A stretch of 64,000 nt of DNA from Muribaculaceae bacterium (lineage in GTDB: Bacteria; Bacteroidota; Bacteroidia; Bacteroidales; Muribaculaceae), in assembly GCA_011959405.1 (NCBI GenBank), contig BLLX01000004.1, forward strand, positions 1 through 64,000, read 5' to 3'. Under the pieces are notes generated by a model. The model ran no database searches. It was given only the letters and a program-made list of their open reading frames with translations, and was not told the DNA's origin. The position numbers were made by a program, and so were the translations under genes. Shown piece after piece: positions 61,512 to 64,000 of this stretch; the stretch's first letter is position 1; every line of letters begins with the position of its first letter.

Positions 61512-62802
61512 TGGCCTGATCCTTCTCCCACACCGCAAGCAGATCGGCCACCACAAAATTACTGCCGCCCACAAAAATATACTCCCCGTCCACAGCCTCG
61601 CTACAGACGCGGGCCACTGCATCAGCCACAGTCTCCGCCGTCTCCCCCCTCAGTCCGTGTCGGCCGGCCATCCGGGCCAGCTCCGCGGCATCAAGCCCTC
61701 GGTTACCCGACGGCTTCGTAAACAGATAACGGGCGTCACGCGGCATCATAGACAAAATAGTATCCACATCCTTGTCGGCGGCAAACCCGACCACCACCGT
61801 TTTGCGCGGTGCCTTCACACCAGCCAGATGAGCCCCTAAATATTGCCATGCCCCCGGATTATGCCCCGTATCACACACCAGAGTATATGGAGCGCAGCAA
61901 AGAGTCGTGAGCCGTCCGCGCAGACCCGTCAGCCCGCACACTCCGGCAAACCCCGCCCTCACAGCTTCGGCCGTCACCTGCGGCAGCCCCAGCGTCCTCA
62001 CTGCCGCCAGCACCGTCGCCGCATTCCTTGGCTGAAACTCGCCGCCAAGCTCTCCATACACATCACCGCCATCCATGCCGCACCCCTCATACAGCCACCC
62101 GCCATCCATCTCCCGGGCCACCACCGGCACTGCCATCACCAACGGCGATCCGGCTCTCGCCGCGGCATCCTCGAACACCCTCAGCACATCGCCCTCGGCC
62201 TCGCCCACCACCACCGGCACCCCGGGCTTGATTATCCCGGCCTTCTCCACCGCTATCTCCCGAAGCGTATCACCCAAAAAAGCCGTATGATCCTTCGATA
62301 TATTAGTGATCACACTCAACTCCGGCATGATTATGTTTGTGCTGTCAAGCCGGCCGCCAAGCCCCACCTCCACCACAGCTATATCCACCTCCCTCAAGGC
62401 AAACCACTCGAACGCCATGGTCATCGTCAGCTCAAAAAACGAAGGATGCCGGTCCTTCACATCCGGCATCGCCAGATAACGCTCCACAAAATCCACCACG
62501 GCATCCCGTGAAATCATCTCCCCGTCCACCCGTATCCGCTCACGGAAATCGAGCAGATGCGGCGACGTGTACAGCCCCGTACGCAATCCCGCCGAACGGA
62601 AAATTGCCGCAAGCGTATGCGCCGTCGATCCCTTGCCGTTGGTGCCGCCCACATGCACCGCACGATAGCGGCGGTGCGGATCGCCGAACGCCGCCGACAA
62701 AGCCCGTGCCGTGTCAAGCCCCGGCTTATAGGCCGACGCTCCGTCACGCTGAAACACCGGAGTCTGCGTATAAAGATAATCAAGAGTCTCCTGATAAGTC
62801 AT
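61504..62802 (-). CDS. folC: Folylpolyglutamate synthase / dihydrofolate synthase
   Basis: HVGGTNGKGSTAHTLAAIFRSAGLRTGLYTSPHLLDFRERIRVDGE. Confidence 0.95.
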   Translation of the reverse strand: MTYQETLDYLYTQTPVFQRDGASAYKPGLDTARALSAAFGDPHRRYRAVHVGGTNGKGSTAHTLAAIFRSAGLRTGLYTSPHLLDFRERIRVDGEMISRDAVVDFVERYLAMPDVKDRHPSFFELTMTMAFEWFALREVDIAVVEVGLGGRLDSTNIIMPELSVITNISKDHTAFLGDTLREIAVEKAGIIKPGVPVVVGEAEGDVLRVFEDAAARAGSPLVMAVPVVAREMDGGWLYEGCGMDGGDVYGELGGEFQPRNAATVLAAVRTLGLPQVTAEAVRAGFAGVCGLTGLRGRLTTLCCAPYTLVCDTGHNPGAWQYLGAHLAGVKAPRKTVVVGFAADKDVDTILSMMPRDARYLFTKPSGNRGLDAAELARMAGRHGLRGETAETVADAVARVCSEAVDGEYIFVGGSNFVVADLLAVWEKDQAIS

Positions 62803-62817
62803 AACCCTGTACAAAAA

Positions 62818-63387
62818 TCAAAAAATAAAATAACCCGCTACACCCGACGCGACAATCACCACGATCGGATGCACCTTCATGAAAAAAGTGGCGGCAAAAG
62901 CAGCCGCACATATCACCACACTCTTCACCAGATGCTCCGGAGTCTCCCCGAAATTATCGGCATTCATCAGCAACAGAGCCGCCGACGCTATCAGCCCGAT
63001 GGTCACCGGACGCAACCCCTTGAACACACCCTGCACCGCTGCGCTCTCCTTATGTCGCGCTATGAAATGGCTCGTATAAAGCACAAGCAGATACGACGGC
63101 GCCACCACCACAAACGTACACAACACCGAACCCAACAGCCCCCACCACGGCGATGCAAACGCCGGATCCACCGTTCCCGGAGTCACATACCCGATATACG
63201 TCGCCGAATTTATCCCGATCGGACCGGGAGTCATCTGCGAAATGGCCACTATATCGGTAAACATCTTCGACGTGATCCATCCCGGACCCACCACCTCGCG
63301 CTCTATCAGCGACAACATCGCATAGCCGCCACCGAACCCGAAAAGGCCTATCTTCAAATACGACCATATCAGTCTCAGATAAATCAT
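62818..63387 (-). CDS. Chromate transporter half-protein (ChrA family)
   Basis: YLKIGLFGFGGGYAMLSLIEREVVGPGWITSKMFTDIVAISQMTPGPIGINSATYIGY; ATG at 63387. Confidence 0.9.
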   Translation of the reverse strand: MIYLRLIWSYLKIGLFGFGGGYAMLSLIEREVVGPGWITSKMFTDIVAISQMTPGPIGINSATYIGYVTPGTVDPAFASPWWGLLGSVLCTFVVVAPSYLLVLYTSHFIARHKESAAVQGVFKGLRPVTIGLIASAALLLMNADNFGETPEHLVKSVVICAAAFAATFFMKVHPIVVIVASGVAGYFIF

Positions 63388-63983
63388 TCCCTCTCCTTCT
63401 CCTTTCTGCCGCCGCTGCGGCCATACCACAGATAACCGCCCACAGCGCCAAGCACCACATACAGAATCGGGTTTGACACCACAGGCCACCCCGACCATAT
63501 CAGCAGAGCAGCCCCCGCAGGTATCCACGCCGTGCGCCACGAAATCTTCGCCGACCGCGCGCTGGTAATCACCGGAGCTATGATCAGAGCTACCACCGCC
63601 GGACGCATCCCCATGAACACCTTGCTCAACACCGGACTGTTCCGTATCAGATCCGGCGTCAGAAACACAGCTATGGTCAATATGATCAGAAACGAAGGCA
63701 TGATCGTGCCAAGCGCCGCACACAGACTCCCGGCACCGCCGCGTATCTTGTCGCCCACTGCCACCGAAATATTCACCGCCAGAATCCCGGGCATCGACTG
63801 CGCCACGGCAAGCTGATCCAAAAACTCCTCCTCGTCAAGCCAGCCGTGACGATCCACTATCTCGCGCTGCATTATGGAAATCATGGCCCATCCGCCACCG
63901 AAAGTAAAAGCGCCGATCTTCGCAAACGTCAGAAACAGCGACCCCAACAGATGGCGCCCCTTATTGTCACTCGTTCGTTTCAT
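63384..63983 (-). CDS. Chromate transporter half-protein (ChrA family)
   Basis: FAKIGAFTFGGGWAMISIMQREIVDRHGWLDEEEFLDQLAVAQSMPGILAVNISVAVG; 4-bp overlap with the second half-protein. Confidence 0.9.
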   Translation of the reverse strand: MKRTSDNKGRHLLGSLFLTFAKIGAFTFGGGWAMISIMQREIVDRHGWLDEEEFLDQLAVAQSMPGILAVNISVAVGDKIRGGAGSLCAALGTIMPSFLIILTIAVFLTPDLIRNSPVLSKVFMGMRPAVVALIIAPVITSARSAKISWRTAWIPAGAALLIWSGWPVVSNPILYVVLGAVGGYLWYGRSGGRKEKERE

Positions 63984-64000
63984 GGCCGCAAAATTACAAA

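Noticed and set aside
62818-63983. Two chromate transporter ORFs considered as a frameshifted single ChrA
   Set aside because: Both halves have full domain starts and a clean 4-bp overlap; paired half-size ChrA genes are a known arrangement

Overview
This looks like a chromosomal window from a Bacteroidales bacterium, probably Muribaculaceae-like. That placement is inferred from gene content, RprX/RprY-type regulators and recurring TTTG-N20-TAnnTTTG promoters. The window is dense, with about 50 protein-coding genes and one tRNA-Leu(CAG). I saw no rRNA, CRISPR array, prophage or insertion sequence. Most content is housekeeping: LpxH-like hydrolase, SdaA, KdsC-like, Maf, GH20, CutC, RprXY, EtfBA plus acyl-CoA dehydrogenase, two ABC-F proteins, Mfd, S41 protease, NhaD, DEAD-box helicase, RimM, FabG, alkaline phosphatase, Def, YqgF, a four-subunit 2-oxoacid:ferredoxin oxidoreductase, SulP, MenA, DAHP synthase-chorismate mutase, HflX, IspD, RecG, FolC and split ChrA. 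I found no unmistakable new system. The items most worth a second look are: (1) a PAP2 phosphatase fused in frame to a predicted outer-membrane barrel across an internal signal-peptide-like segment; (2) a porin / imelysin / di-heme DUF1111 / ResB-CcsA locus that looks like a self-contained iron or redox module; (3) an ABC-F protein whose second nucleotide-binding domain has lost its P-loop and catalytic Glu; (4) an AmgK-like kinase fused to a RapZ-type C-terminal domain and coupled to a MurU-like nucleotidyltransferase; (5) an orphan promoter-to-terminator unit that could encode a small RNA; (6) a TetR gene with no canonical start codon upstream of its HTH. All calls come from reading the sequence; no database search was run.
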